This document shows positions 9,713-18,714 of a DNA stretch of 64,000 bases, piece by piece; position 1 is the stretch's first letter, and each line of letters starts with the position of its first letter. A program made the position numbers and the translations under genes. Under the pieces are notes generated by a model. That model made no database searches, was not told where the DNA came from, and saw only the letters and a list, made by a program, of their open reading frames with translations. The stretch is from Frigidibacter albus (lineage in GTDB: Bacteria > Pseudomonadota > Alphaproteobacteria > Rhodobacterales > Rhodobacteraceae), in contig NZ_JAAAUC010000004.1 in the NCBI RefSeq assembly GCF_009908165.1, positions 124,001 through 188,000 of the forward strand, written 5' to 3'.

Positions 9713-10525
9713 CTATTCCTCCAGTGCGGCAGCAGGGTCGATGCCCACCTCTTCGCACATCCGCGCGGCATAGCTGCCGGGCAGCGGCGGGTTCTTGCGC
9801 CAGTAGGGCTTGGTGCCGTTGGTGTAGAGATGCACCGAGAGCGTGGCATCGGTGAAATGCCCCTCGACCCTTCCATAGGGGTCGTAGAACACGTCATTGA
9901 GCTGGAACGGCACCGGGTAGAGCACCTCGCGCGGGGCCGCTTTCTCGAAATCGCCGGTCTTCTTGGCGAAATGGGTGAAGGCCTGGGGGCCGAAGGCCGT
10001 GCGCTCCACCTCGTAGATGCGGATCGACAGCGGCACCGACGGGTCCAGCGCGTCCATCTTCTTGCGCAGGCGTTTCGGCCACCACTCGGGATAGGCGGGC
10101 AGGTTGTCGTAATAGTCCAGCAGCGCGTCCATCAGCGCGCAATCCTGCGGCAGGCCGACCACGCCGCAGTTCAGCGCGCCGATCATGCCGTGGCCGCCGA
10201 ACACATAGTCCATGTCCTCGGGGAAGGGCCGGTGGCAGAAGGCATCGCAATCGATCCAGATCGCGCCGGTCTTCTTGATCATCTTGTAGCGGAACACGTT
10301 CGACAGGAACGAGGGCGAGGTCTCCTTCACCACCTTCATGTCGATCTCCATGATGTCCGAGGCGGGGCGCAGCTCCACTCCTTCGGGCGCGTTCTTCACG
10401 TCATCGGTGCAGTAGAGCGTGGTCGGGTGCCCCTGCAGCAGATGCGATTTCAGGCACAGCTGGTTGAGGTAATGCAGGCGCTCGCCGATCCACAGCGAGG
10501 CAACCGGGCGTCGGTTCAGTTCCAT
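9713..10525 (-). CDS. Glycosyltransferase with DxD motif, GT32/Gb3-synthase-like
   Basis: 270 residues. The N-terminus (LWIGERLHYLNQLCLKSHLLQGH) and the central SNVFRYKMIKKTGAIWIDCD motif, with the metal-binding DCD, match sugar-transfer proteins of the capsular/GT32 (alpha-1,4-glycosyltransferase) type. Conserved NCGVVG and, near the C-terminus, SVHLYTNG support the fold. Donor and acceptor unknown. It is the last gene of a minus-strand run (14291 to 9713) after a 71-base gap, and the convergent hairpin at 9682 lies past its stop. No signal peptide, so it acts in the cytoplasm. Confidence 0.75.
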   Translation of the reverse strand: MELNRRPVASLWIGERLHYLNQLCLKSHLLQGHPTTLYCTDDVKNAPEGVELRPASDIMEIDMKVVKETSPSFLSNVFRYKMIKKTGAIWIDCDAFCHRPFPEDMDYVFGGHGMIGALNCGVVGLPQDCALMDALLDYYDNLPAYPEWWPKRLRKKMDALDPSVPLSIRIYEVERTAFGPQAFTHFAKKTGDFEKAAPREVLYPVPFQLNDVFYDPYGRVEGHFTDATLSVHLYTNGTKPYWRKNPPLPGSYAARMCEEVGIDPAAALEE

Positions 10526-10596
10526 TCAAAAGCGTCCTTCCTGTCCGGTTTCATGCTGCCGATCTTCCCGGCTGCGCGCGGCATGTGTCGGCATCC

Positions 10597-11364
10597 CTAT
10601 GCCGCCTGTTCGTCGGTTTTACGAAGCGGCGCAAGCGCCTGCATCAGCCCGCGCAGCACCAGCCGGCCATATGCCCCGTTCTTGTGCGTGCTGTCGCCGC
10701 GCGTCGCGGCATGGCGCGTTGCATAGGCGGCGGCGGTAAAGCAGCCAAGGGTCACGCTGCGGTCTGCCTGCGGCAGAAGCGTGATGCCATCCTCGGCCAT
10801 CACCTCGCGCACCAGCGCCCAGATCGCCGCGCGATCGGCGGCGGTGCCGTGGACGGCATCCGGAAAGCTGTCCAGATACTCGGTGCTGATCCCCTCGGTC
10901 GGGAAGGAGACCGGCGCGAACAGGATCTGCGCGGCCCCTTGCGCCGCGAAGGCCCGGGCAAAGCCATAGGGGCGCTGGTCGGTCAGATGCGCGCGGATCA
11001 TCTCGCGCCGCACGCCGGTGGACAAGAACAGGTCCGGGTGGCGGGCGCGGTGCAGGAATTCGGCGAAGAGCATGTTCAGCCGGGTGCGCGCGCCCATGAA
11101 CAGGATCGCCTCGAACTCCTCGGGGCGCAGCCTCCGGCGGCCGTGCAGGTTGACGGCGGCGAAGCGGTCCGCGGTCGTCTCGTCATCGGGGACCAGCGCG
11201 CCGTCTTGCAGGCTGATCTTGTGGAAGCGGTGGCCGACGGTGCCCCAGAACTCCAGATCGACCGGCGGATCGGTCAGCGCGCGCCCCTTCACCGCATGGC
11301 GCAGGCAGGCGATATGGCTGTCGCCGAAGATGCACAGGCGGATCGGATCACTTGGCAAAGGCAC
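10597..11364 (-). CDS. SGNH-like protein with N-terminal GDSH block
   Basis: 255 residues. IRLCIFGDSHIACLRHAV at the start is an SGNH block I with candidate nucleophile Ser16; EFEAILFMGARTRLN and ILFAPVSFPTEG follow. SGNH proteins in glycan loci are often carbohydrate O-acyl esterases or acyltransferases; which applies here is unknown. The GTG at 11364 is chosen because GAGGAG lies 7 bases upstream; the gene then overlaps the GSCFA gene by 17 bases, showing tight coupling. No signal peptide is visible, which argues for action on a cytoplasmic glycan precursor. Confidence 0.7.
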   Translation of the reverse strand: MPLPSDPIRLCIFGDSHIACLRHAVKGRALTDPPVDLEFWGTVGHRFHKISLQDGALVPDDETTADRFAAVNLHGRRRLRPEEFEAILFMGARTRLNMLFAEFLHRARHPDLFLSTGVRREMIRAHLTDQRPYGFARAFAAQGAAQILFAPVSFPTEGISTEYLDSFPDAVHGTAADRAAIWALVREVMAEDGITLLPQADRSVTLGCFTAAAYATRHAATRGDSTHKNGAYGRLVLRGLMQALAPLRKTDEQAA

Positions 11365-12436
11365 CCAGCAACTCCTCTTCACAGTGCAGGGCGGCCTCGG
11401 CATCCCCCTGTTCGGTCTCTTCGCGGGACTGGCGTTCGGCACGGGTTTCGGGCGTTGGCGTGGGCTCTGCCGTGGCCGGCGCGCCGAACACCCGCGCCTG
11501 ATCGGCGAAGAAACTGTCCATGACGAAGCCCACACCCTCGGGCAGGACCGAGCGCAGGTTGCCGGCATAGAACATGCCGCGGAACGGGGTGCCGGTGATG
11601 ATCTCGTAGGAGGGGAAGTAATCGACGCCGGGATCTTCCTGCGCGAGCGTCCCCGCCACGGCGCGCAGCACCGATTTGGAGTAGCTGGTCGCATTGAGCA
11701 CATGCGTGCCGCTGGCGGTGGCGGTCAGCGGCACCGGCGAGACGGTCAGCAGCACCCGCAGCCTGGGGTTATGGGTGCGCAGCAGCGCCAGCGCATCGCG
11801 CATCCGGGACAGGACCGCATCATAGCCCTGATTGACGAAGCGGTGATAGCGCGGGCGGAATTTGCCGGCCACCGTGCCCGGGCAGATGGCGTATTCCACG
11901 CCGCTGCGCGAATGCTGCCAGCTTTCGGTCAGGCCGAGCGTGAAGACGAAGACATCCGCCTGCGTCACTGCGCGGCGGATCGCGGAAAGCGTCGCCGCGC
12001 GCGAGGCCAGCGCTTCCTCGCGGGTCACAAAGCCGCCGGGCTCCACCGCCGGACGGAAGGGGTCGAAGACGCGGCCGTCCTTGTCCCACAGATCCTCGGG
12101 CGGGGGCGTGTCGCCGAATGCCCAGTCCAGCCACTGCGCCAGCATGTTGGTGGTGTAGATATTGCCGGTGCGGAAGCTGAAGGTGCCATAGTGGAACTGG
12201 CCGCGCAGAGCCTCGGCCAGGCGGGAGGGCGCGGGTTCGGCATCCAGCCAGTGATAGCCACGCGCCGCCAGCGCCCGGCCGATATGCTGCGCAAAGCACG
12301 AGCCCGCGGTGACGATGCGGTCGCGCCGGGCGATGCGGAACTTCGGTGTCCACAGCCCCTCGATCTGCAGCGGGTCGCGCTCGGCCACGGCGGGGCGCCA
12401 GAAGCTGCTTTGGGGCAGGTCGTCATAAGGGGTCAT
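11348..12436 (-). CDS. GSCFA-domain protein
   Basis: 362 residues. The defining motif is literal: IVTAGSCFAQHIGRALAARG at about residues 40-59. The family belongs to the SGNH/PC-esterase clan and its members are inferred to act on carbohydrate O-acyl groups. Other conserved stretches are GNIYTTNMLAQWLDWAFGD, FVFTLGLTESW and VLLTVSPVPLTAT. ATG at 12436 overlaps the upstream stop as ATGA and has GGGAGG upstream. Middle gene of the operon 13401-12433-11348-10597. Two SGNH-clan proteins in tandem suggest paired modification steps on one glycan. Confidence 0.88.
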   Translation of the reverse strand: MTPYDDLPQSSFWRPAVAERDPLQIEGLWTPKFRIARRDRIVTAGSCFAQHIGRALAARGYHWLDAEPAPSRLAEALRGQFHYGTFSFRTGNIYTTNMLAQWLDWAFGDTPPPEDLWDKDGRVFDPFRPAVEPGGFVTREEALASRAATLSAIRRAVTQADVFVFTLGLTESWQHSRSGVEYAICPGTVAGKFRPRYHRFVNQGYDAVLSRMRDALALLRTHNPRLRVLLTVSPVPLTATASGTHVLNATSYSKSVLRAVAGTLAQEDPGVDYFPSYEIITGTPFRGMFYAGNLRSVLPEGVGFVMDSFFADQARVFGAPATAEPTPTPETRAERQSREETEQGDAEAALHCEEELLGAFAK

Positions 12437-13383
12437 TGCGCCCTCCCCTTTGCCAGATCCGGGTGCTGTTCCAGCAGCTTGCGGCGGGCGGTGTGGGCAA
12501 ACAGGTAGCTGCCCTCTGCCAGCATGTAATCGCAGGCGCGCAGCAGCAGCCGCGGATGATTGCGCTGCGCCAGCGTCTCGATGAAGTTCCGCCGCCAGGT
12601 GCGCAGGCCCTTGCGGCGGCGCAGGTTGCGCCAGAATTCGGCCCCGACATCGCCGGTTTCGGCAAATTCGCGCAGCATCTGCGGCAACGCGTCGGATTTC
12701 ACCACGGTGCGGATCGCCTGATGGCTGGAATGGCCAAGGCGCAGGAAGCGCACCCCGGGCCCCTTCAGACGCGCGGCGTGCAGCCGGTCCTCGGGCACGA
12801 AGGGGTCGTAGAGGATGACGGCGTTCTGGACGTAGGGGATGGCCGCGGCGGCATCGAGGAAGGGCTGGTCGGTCCAGTTCATCCGCGTGACCGGGTGGGA
12901 AAAGCGCTTCTCGAACGGGCAGATCTCGCGGCTCATGGTGGATTGCGGGCTGAAGGCCAGCACCTGCGCGCCGGGGATCAGCGGCGCGAAATTCAGCGCG
13001 GCGAACCCGCCCATCGAGGCGCCGACCAGCACCACGGTATCGAACTGCGCGAAGAAGCCGCGCTGTTGCAGGCCGCGGATCAGATAGGGGGCGCTCTCCT
13101 GCCGGAACCAGTCCTTGCGGAAGCTTTGCACCCCCAGCAGCGAATATCCCAGAGACGCGATGCGGGCATGCATCCAGGGCTGGCGCGGATAGGGCGTGTC
13201 GAGGGTGGCGAGGTTGTCGAAGGTGACGAACAGCACCGGGCCGCGGCGTTCGAACCACAGGTTGCCCTCGGCCCCCTCCAGCAGGAACGTATCGAGCCCC
13301 GGCGCCGCATCCATCGTGGCGACCGGTGGCATCGCCAGCGTGGCGGCCCCGTCATCCTCGTCTGTTTCTGCCGGCTGCTCCAT
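12433..13383 (-). CDS. Alpha/beta-hydrolase-like protein with intact GASMGG elbow
   Basis: 316 residues. The central FDTVVLVGASMGGFAAL carries a nucleophile elbow with Ser123; DWFRQESAPYLIRGL lies upstream and LRLGHSSHQAIRTVVK is a candidate catalytic-His segment near residue 240. The C-terminal 90 residues are helical and basic. It is homologous to the protein at 22333, where the nucleophile Ser is Gly. Substrate unknown; an acyl or glycan ester is an inference from the neighbouring SGNH-clan genes. It follows the glycosyltransferase at 13401 by 17 bases and overlaps the GSCFA gene by 4 bases. Confidence 0.7.
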   Translation of the reverse strand: MEQPAETDEDDGAATLAMPPVATMDAAPGLDTFLLEGAEGNLWFERRGPVLFVTFDNLATLDTPYPRQPWMHARIASLGYSLLGVQSFRKDWFRQESAPYLIRGLQQRGFFAQFDTVVLVGASMGGFAALNFAPLIPGAQVLAFSPQSTMSREICPFEKRFSHPVTRMNWTDQPFLDAAAAIPYVQNAVILYDPFVPEDRLHAARLKGPGVRFLRLGHSSHQAIRTVVKSDALPQMLREFAETGDVGAEFWRNLRRRKGLRTWRRNFIETLAQRNHPRLLLRACDYMLAEGSYLFAHTARRKLLEQHPDLAKGRAQ

Positions 13384-13400
13384 CCCCTGCCCTCACCCGC

Positions 13401-14291
13401 TCAGAACAGTGCCGCGAACCGTTCGGGCAGGCGATAGACCTCGGAACTGCGCCCGCCACCCATCATCCAGAACGCGCCGTCATTCTTGGGGTGGCGGCCC
13501 TCGACCATCTCCTTGCGGAACTCGGGGAAGTCCACGGTTTCCGCGGCCGGGGTCTTGCGCGACAGGTCCAGGTAGCTGTCCCAGGCGGTGTCCCAGCCGG
13601 TCACCTTGCGCTCCACCTCGGCCAGGTCGCCGCTTTGGATATGGCGCTGTTCCTTGCGCACCGCGAGACGGTCATGGGTCATCTGGTAATCCACGAAGCG
13701 CAGATGGAAGAGGTAGAGGTCGGGGTCCAGATACCCTTCCTTTTCCGAGGCGAAATGCCCACCGGGGCCGAAGGTGATCTTGTTGCGGGTGATGCAGGGC
13801 TTGGCGTAATTGGCGTTCAGCCGGAAGATGCGGCGCACGTCGAGGATGTTGCGGCCGTCCAGCGCCTCAGGCTCCAGCGCGGGGTTGTGCACCAGCTCGA
13901 TGGCGAAGGGGGTGATGACGCGCGGCGCCTTCTCCTCGCCAAAGCGCATCAGGTAGTCGGACAGACTGTCCGAAACCGCCGGGTCCACCGCCACGATCTC
14001 ATCGACATCGCCGCAGAGCACCCAATTATAGTAACGGGTGAAGCCCGAGGTGAACAGCGACAGCATCTGCCAGCGGCGCTGGTTGAAGCTGTAGCGGGTG
14101 GCATCATAGGGCAGGTTGATGACGTTGCAGCCCTCGGCGATGCGGCGATGCTCGGGGTCGTTGCCGTGGCTGAGCACATAGAGATGCTCGCGCCCCAGAT
14201 GCCGGCCGTAATACTCCACCCAGCGTTCGAGGTAGAAGTAATCCCCGCGCAACATCGTCATCGCGGCCACTTTGGCCTTGGTGTTGTCCAT
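13401..14291 (-). CDS. Glycosyltransferase family 2-like protein, first gene of glycan operon
   Basis: 296 residues, paralogue of the 7942 protein. Shared blocks: GDYFYLERWVEYYG, VLSHGNDPEHRRIAEG, RYYNWVLCGDVDEIV with the DxD motif near residue 100, RLNANYAKPCITRNK, and MGGGRSSEVYRLPERF at the C-terminus. Glyco_tranf_2_4 type; donor and acceptor unknown. It has a good promoter (14321-14349) and heads the four-gene run that continues with alpha/beta-hydrolase, GSCFA and SGNH genes, so transfer and acyl modification are likely coupled. Confidence 0.77.
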   Translation of the reverse strand: MDNTKAKVAAMTMLRGDYFYLERWVEYYGRHLGREHLYVLSHGNDPEHRRIAEGCNVINLPYDATRYSFNQRRWQMLSLFTSGFTRYYNWVLCGDVDEIVAVDPAVSDSLSDYLMRFGEEKAPRVITPFAIELVHNPALEPEALDGRNILDVRRIFRLNANYAKPCITRNKITFGPGGHFASEKEGYLDPDLYLFHLRFVDYQMTHDRLAVRKEQRHIQSGDLAEVERKVTGWDTAWDSYLDLSRKTPAAETVDFPEFRKEMVEGRHPKNDGAFWMMGGGRSSEVYRLPERFAALF

Positions 14292-14320
14292 GCCGTCCCC
14301 GCCGCCTTTTGTTATGCGAA

Positions 14321-14349
14321 ACTATACGGGCCAGTGCCTTGAAAAGCAA
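14321..14349 (-). promoter_or_regulatory. Housekeeping-type promoter of the glycan operon
   Basis: On the minus strand TTGCTT (14349-14344), 17 bases, then TATAGT (14326-14321), with the -10 box about 30 bases from the start codon at 14291. The -35 box overlaps the T-rich tail of the upstream terminator. Confidence 0.65.
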
Positions 14350-14398
14350 AGAGCCCTTGGGGCATTTCGTTCAAAATGGGTGCAGTGTGGCCCAAGGG
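14341..14398 (-). terminator. Probable terminator of the glycosyltransferase-methyltransferase gene
   Basis: CCCTTGGG (14354-14361) pairs with CCCAAGGG (14391-14398), and inside this CATTT (14363-14367) pairs with AAATG (14374-14378), giving a bulged long hairpin. On the minus strand it is followed by CTCTTTGCTTTTC. It lies 3 bases beyond the stop at 14401. It separates the two minus-strand operons of the island. Confidence 0.6.
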
Positions 14399-14400
14399 AT

Positions 14401-16353
14401 TCAGGCGGGCGCAGCGCCCCCTGCCCGTGCGAAACCGCGCGCGACCGAGGGTTCGAAGCCGAAGGCCGGGGCGTAGCCGCGCTGTGCCAGCGCCTCCTCG
14501 GCGGGGCCGAGGGAGGGGAAGCCATGCTCCAACAGCCGGCCGGTGATGAGGATGATGGCGGGGAGCGGGTCCAGCGCCGCCACGAGGGCGGTGAGCGGGT
14601 CGCCGGCGAGGCGGGGATCGGAGAGGAGGAGGATGTCGGGGCGGTGCTGTGCGACCAGGGCGGCGGTGGCCGGGGCCTCGCCCGGCAGCGCGTCATCGGA
14701 CAGCACGAAATCCGCGCGCCCCGCGAGGCCATTGCGGGCTATGACGCGCGCGAGGGTGGCGCGCAGGCCCGGATCATCCTCGATGAGCGTGATCTGCAAG
14801 CCGCCCCGCGCCCGCGCCAGTTGCGCGGGCAGGAACCCGCAGCCCGCGCCGATGTCCAGCAGCCGTCCTTGCGGGGGCAGCAGCCCCGGCAGGCGGCGGG
14901 CCAGCGCGCGCTCGAAGCGTCCTGCCCCGATCAGCGCCAGCGCCTGCGGGGTGAAGATGCGCGGGTCGGCCGGCAGCTCGACCATGTGGTTCGCGGTCCA
15001 CTCAAGAGCGATGTCTTCCGCCGCGTCCAACGGGCCCGGCAGGTAGAGCCCGCCCGGCATCACGTCGGCGGGCTCCTTCGGCTCGGCCTTGCGCTCGTCC
15101 TTGGCCTTGGCATTGCGGCGCTTTTCCACGTCGGACATCAGCGCCGCGATCTTTTCCTTGTCGCGGGCCTGCGGCGGCTTGGCGGTGATCTGGCTGATCG
15201 GGATTTTCGAGGCCACCTCCAGCCCGGCGCGCAGGTTGGCATAGGCTTCTGTCTGGCGGATCTCGGCCAGCCGCGCCTCCACCCGGTCCAGCGCGGCGAA
15301 ATGCAGGCGGTGCAGCACCGGGTCGGTCAGCAGCTGCTCGATGATCGCATCGCGCCGGCCCGTGTAGCGCAGCATCGTGTCGTCGCGCACCTCGTTGCGG
15401 TCCTGCAGCGCCCAATAGTCGGGGTTGTACTTGTCGGCCTTGTTGTTGACGTTGCCGCGCAGCCGGCGGATCGCGTAGCTTTCCACCGATTTCACCGCGT
15501 AATGGTTCAGCTGCACCCAGTCATAGCCCACGGTGCGGGTGATTGACCGCCAGCCGCGGAACTTGAAATAATCGTCCATCACCTTGCCCGAGCCGGTGAG
15601 CCATTTCACATGGTCCGGGAAGGCGGTGTCGATCACCTTGTTCTTCAGCTTGGGGCGGTGGATGCCCAGCTTCCAATAGTCGGCATCGAACTTGAACAGC
15701 GTCTTCACGCCCCAGCCCTTGTTCCAGGTTGTGGGGGCTGCCATCAGGTATTGCTCGGTCACCGGATCGCGCGACCAGTCGATCACCCCGCCCGAGCCGA
15801 AGATGCGCCAGGTGATGACGATGCCGTTCGCCTCTTGCTCCGCCACCGCGGCGATCAGGTCGTCCAGCGTGCCGTCGCCGTGGCGGATCGACAGGAACTC
15901 GTCGGCGTCGAACACCATCAGCCAGTCGGCGGCCTGCACCACCGGGTCTTCCTGCGCGTAACTGAGCGCGGAGGGCTGGGGGCGGATCCCCTCGGGGATA
16001 TCGTTGCGGCGGTGATGGGCGAGGCCAAGCTGCTCCAGCCGGATCAGCATGTCATCGGTGCCGTCCGAACAGTCATTGGTATAGACGAGGATATCGGTGA
16101 AGCCGACCGCGAGGTGATGCGCGATCCATTCGAGGACATACGGGCCTTCGTCCTTCATCATCGACACGGCGGTGACCTGGCCATGCGGGCTGATGTGCTT
16201 CTTCAGCGGGAAATCGACGGTGGCGTAGATGTCGGACGTGCCGGTAAACCGCTCCGGCTTGCGCGAGCGGGGGATGGGTTTCAGCGCGCCCTCGGGACGC
16301 TTGGGGGCCTCGTCGCCTTCGTCCTCGTCCAGATCGTCCTCGAACTCGTCCAT
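14401..16353 (-). CDS. Glycosyltransferase fused to a SAM methyltransferase
   Basis: 650 residues. Residues about 55-330 are a Glyco_tranf_2_4 domain: MMKDEGPYVLEWIAHHLAVG, YTNDCSDGTDDM, DWLMVFDADEFL (metal-binding DxD) and TWRIFGSGGVI. A charged linker (about 390-435, rich in Lys/Glu/Ala) leads to a C-terminal class I methyltransferase domain with RLLDIGAGCGFLPAQLA at about 497-513. The N-terminal 20 residues are very acidic. The first domain is paralogous to the protein at 21100. A fused transferase plus methyltransferase suggests capping or methylation of a just-added sugar; this is inference. ATG is 2 bases after the sulfatase stop. Confidence 0.8.
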   Translation of the reverse strand: MDEFEDDLDEDEGDEAPKRPEGALKPIPRSRKPERFTGTSDIYATVDFPLKKHISPHGQVTAVSMMKDEGPYVLEWIAHHLAVGFTDILVYTNDCSDGTDDMLIRLEQLGLAHHRRNDIPEGIRPQPSALSYAQEDPVVQAADWLMVFDADEFLSIRHGDGTLDDLIAAVAEQEANGIVITWRIFGSGGVIDWSRDPVTEQYLMAAPTTWNKGWGVKTLFKFDADYWKLGIHRPKLKNKVIDTAFPDHVKWLTGSGKVMDDYFKFRGWRSITRTVGYDWVQLNHYAVKSVESYAIRRLRGNVNNKADKYNPDYWALQDRNEVRDDTMLRYTGRRDAIIEQLLTDPVLHRLHFAALDRVEARLAEIRQTEAYANLRAGLEVASKIPISQITAKPPQARDKEKIAALMSDVEKRRNAKAKDERKAEPKEPADVMPGGLYLPGPLDAAEDIALEWTANHMVELPADPRIFTPQALALIGAGRFERALARRLPGLLPPQGRLLDIGAGCGFLPAQLARARGGLQITLIEDDPGLRATLARVIARNGLAGRADFVLSDDALPGEAPATAALVAQHRPDILLLSDPRLAGDPLTALVAALDPLPAIILITGRLLEHGFPSLGPAEEALAQRGYAPAFGFEPSVARGFARAGGAAPA

Positions 16354-16355
16354 GC

Positions 16356-18713
16356 TCAGCCTTTCTTGCGGCGGCGCTTGCCGCTGTCTGGCGTGGGGGC
16401 ACTCGGCGGCACGATGCGCTCGGCCAAGGTCTCGGCGGTCACGTCCTTGCCCATGACCTCCACCACCGAGAGGCCAAGCTGCACCCGCACCCCGCCCGGC
16501 AGCGGGGCCATGCCCGGCACATCGGGCCAGGTGGAGAGGTCGAGCGTATAGGCCCCGCGCCAGCCGTGGATACGGGTGACGCCGCCATAGGCGACCTTGA
16601 ACGTCACCTCGCCCGGGCCGCAGGTGATGTCATTCTCGCCGGGCCCGACATGGATGGTGTCATTGCCGCCCTGCGAGGTGACAAGGTTGCGGCCCGGCCC
16701 GGTATGGATGGTGGAGTTGCCCTTGCCGTCGCGGATCACGTCATTGCCGTGGCCGCCATGGATCAGGTTCGACCCTTCCGGCCCGCCGATGATCAGGTCA
16801 TCCCCGGTGCCGCCATCCAGCACATCGCGCCCCGATCCGCCGCGCAGGATGTCATTGCCCGCCCCGCCATAGAAGAAATGCCGGACAGATCCGCGGTTCG
16901 ACACGGCGATGAACTCATCATCCCCCGCCCCGCCATGAAAGGTGCTGCTGGCATATTGCGCGCCGATGAACACATCGTCGCCGCGGCTGCCGCGGACCTC
17001 GACGCTGACCCGCTCCGACGTCTCGAAGTGGATCGGGCTGTCGGGATGGGCGACGATGCGCACGGGTTTGGACACATGCGGGCTGTCTTCGGTGCGGGCC
17101 AGCACGGTGGCGATGCGGACCTTTTCCACATTGGCCGGCACGCGCAGCACATAGTCGTCGGGGCCGGCCATGTACCACAGCGTATCGGTGCCGCCGTCCT
17201 TCTCTTCGCGGATGTTCTCGGCATCCTTGCCATAGGCCCAGTAGCTGGTGTCGCCGATGCCGCCCGCCATCACCACCGACCCATCCACCGCCATCATCGC
17301 ATTGACGCCGCAGGCCGGGTTCTCCAGCCCGCGCAGGTCAAGCCCCAGCCGCAGCGCGCCGCGCACCAGCTCGTCCCGCATCTCGGGCAGGCGGGCGCGG
17401 GCGGGGTCTTCGGTCACAAGGTTCTGCGTCTCGCCGGGGTCGGCGACGACGTCGTAGATATGCTCCTCGCCGTTGGGGTAGCGGAAATAGCGCAGGTGGG
17501 TCAGCCCCTCCACCGAGGGCCGCACCGAGAGCGTGCCGAACACCGAGGTCACCGGCGAGAGGCTGCGGTCATAGCCCCCGAAGCTGGGGTCGATCAGCGG
17601 CAGCAGGCTTTGCCCCGAGGTCCAGCCCGGGCGCGGCGGCAGGCCGGCAAGGTCCATCACCGTCTTGGGAATATTCCCGAGCGAGACCGGCACATCCACC
17701 ACCGCCCCGCCCGCCATCTTCGCGTTCCAGATCCCCAAGGGCACATGGGCGGCGCTGTCCCACTGGCTCATCTTGTGGAAGCTGTCATGATTGCCAAGGT
17801 TAAAGCCATTGTCCGACAGCAGGATCACCGTGGTATTGCCGCCAAAGGGCGAGGCGCGCAGCGCGTCCATGAAGCGGCCGATCTCATGGTCGACATGGCT
17901 GATCGCGGCGAAATAGGCGCGCACCACCTGCCGCCAGGCCTCGTCGCCGTTCTTTTCCGGCGTCCAGGATCCATTGGCGATATAGGCCGCCTCGTAGACC
18001 GCCATCCCCGGCTGCGGGCCGAAGTAATCCTCGGGCGCGGCGATGGCCGGCCAGCGGATCGCGGCAGGGTCGTAGAGCTGGTAGAAGCGATCGGGGCATT
18101 CGAGGTTGTAATGCGGGTGCTTGAAGCCCAGCTGGAACAGGTGGCGGCGGGCCGGGTCCGCCTCGGCCAGATGGGCGATGGCGTTGGTGGAGACCATGTT
18201 GTCGTAGAACACGTGGTCCTGCGAGCCATCGTCATCAGGATGGTTGATGCCGCGGATGCCGGGGCCCTGCGGCAGGTAATCCATCACCCTGGAGCGCTGC
18301 GAATTGTCGGCGCAGCCCTTTTCCACATGGAACAGGATGCGGTGATATTCATAGGGGCTGAGCCGGTAGTTGGCATCGACCTTGCCAGTCTGGAAGGTGC
18401 GAAAGCCCGCGCGGCGCAGGTCGTATTGCCAGGCGCCGGTGGGCGGGTAGACATCGCGCCAGAAGCGGTTGAGGTCCACCAGCCCGCTGACGAAGGGCGA
18501 GAGGCCGGTGGCCAGCTCTGCCCGGCAGGGCGCACAGAGCGGCACCGTGGCATAGGCATTGGCAAAGCGGGTGCCTTCCGCCATCAGCCGGTCGATATGC
18601 GGGGTCTGGATCGTCAGGCCGAACGTGTCCCGCCAGGTGACGACGTCGATCATGTCGTCGATCCAGATCAGGCAGATATTGTCGCCCTGGGTCGTTTGGC
18701 GGGAAAAGCCCAT
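16356..18713 (-). CDS. Sulfatase-family hydrolase fused to RTX calcium-binding repeats
   Basis: 785 residues. The N-terminal part (1 to about 450) is a sulfatase/alkaline-phosphatase-fold enzyme: NICLIWIDDM (metal Asp pair, residues 19-20), the formylglycine motif C60-A-P-C-R64 in PLCAPCRAELATG, LLSDNGFNLGNHDSFHKMSQW, and an HIYDVVADPGETQNL block. Residues about 575-705 hold nonapeptide RTX repeats (GGAGDDEF, GGAGNDILRGGSGRDVLDGG, GGTGDD, GGHGNDVI). The C-terminus is basic. No signal peptide, as expected for type I secretion. It likely removes sulfate or phosphate esters outside the cell. Start at 18713 follows GGAGG by 7 bases. No type I exporter or formylglycine-generating gene lies in the window. 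Confidence 0.87.
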   Translation of the reverse strand: MGFSRQTTQGDNICLIWIDDMIDVVTWRDTFGLTIQTPHIDRLMAEGTRFANAYATVPLCAPCRAELATGLSPFVSGLVDLNRFWRDVYPPTGAWQYDLRRAGFRTFQTGKVDANYRLSPYEYHRILFHVEKGCADNSQRSRVMDYLPQGPGIRGINHPDDDGSQDHVFYDNMVSTNAIAHLAEADPARRHLFQLGFKHPHYNLECPDRFYQLYDPAAIRWPAIAAPEDYFGPQPGMAVYEAAYIANGSWTPEKNGDEAWRQVVRAYFAAISHVDHEIGRFMDALRASPFGGNTTVILLSDNGFNLGNHDSFHKMSQWDSAAHVPLGIWNAKMAGGAVVDVPVSLGNIPKTVMDLAGLPPRPGWTSGQSLLPLIDPSFGGYDRSLSPVTSVFGTLSVRPSVEGLTHLRYFRYPNGEEHIYDVVADPGETQNLVTEDPARARLPEMRDELVRGALRLGLDLRGLENPACGVNAMMAVDGSVVMAGGIGDTSYWAYGKDAENIREEKDGGTDTLWYMAGPDDYVLRVPANVEKVRIATVLARTEDSPHVSKPVRIVAHPDSPIHFETSERVSVEVRGSRGDDVFIGAQYASSTFHGGAGDDEFIAVSNRGSVRHFFYGGAGNDILRGGSGRDVLDGGTGDDLIIGGPEGSNLIHGGHGNDVIRDGKGNSTIHTGPGRNLVTSQGGNDTIHVGPGENDITCGPGEVTFKVAYGGVTRIHGWRGAYTLDLSTWPDVPGMAPLPGGVRVQLGLSVVEVMGKDVTAETLAERIVPPSAPTPDSGKRRRKKG

Positions 18714-18714
18714 G

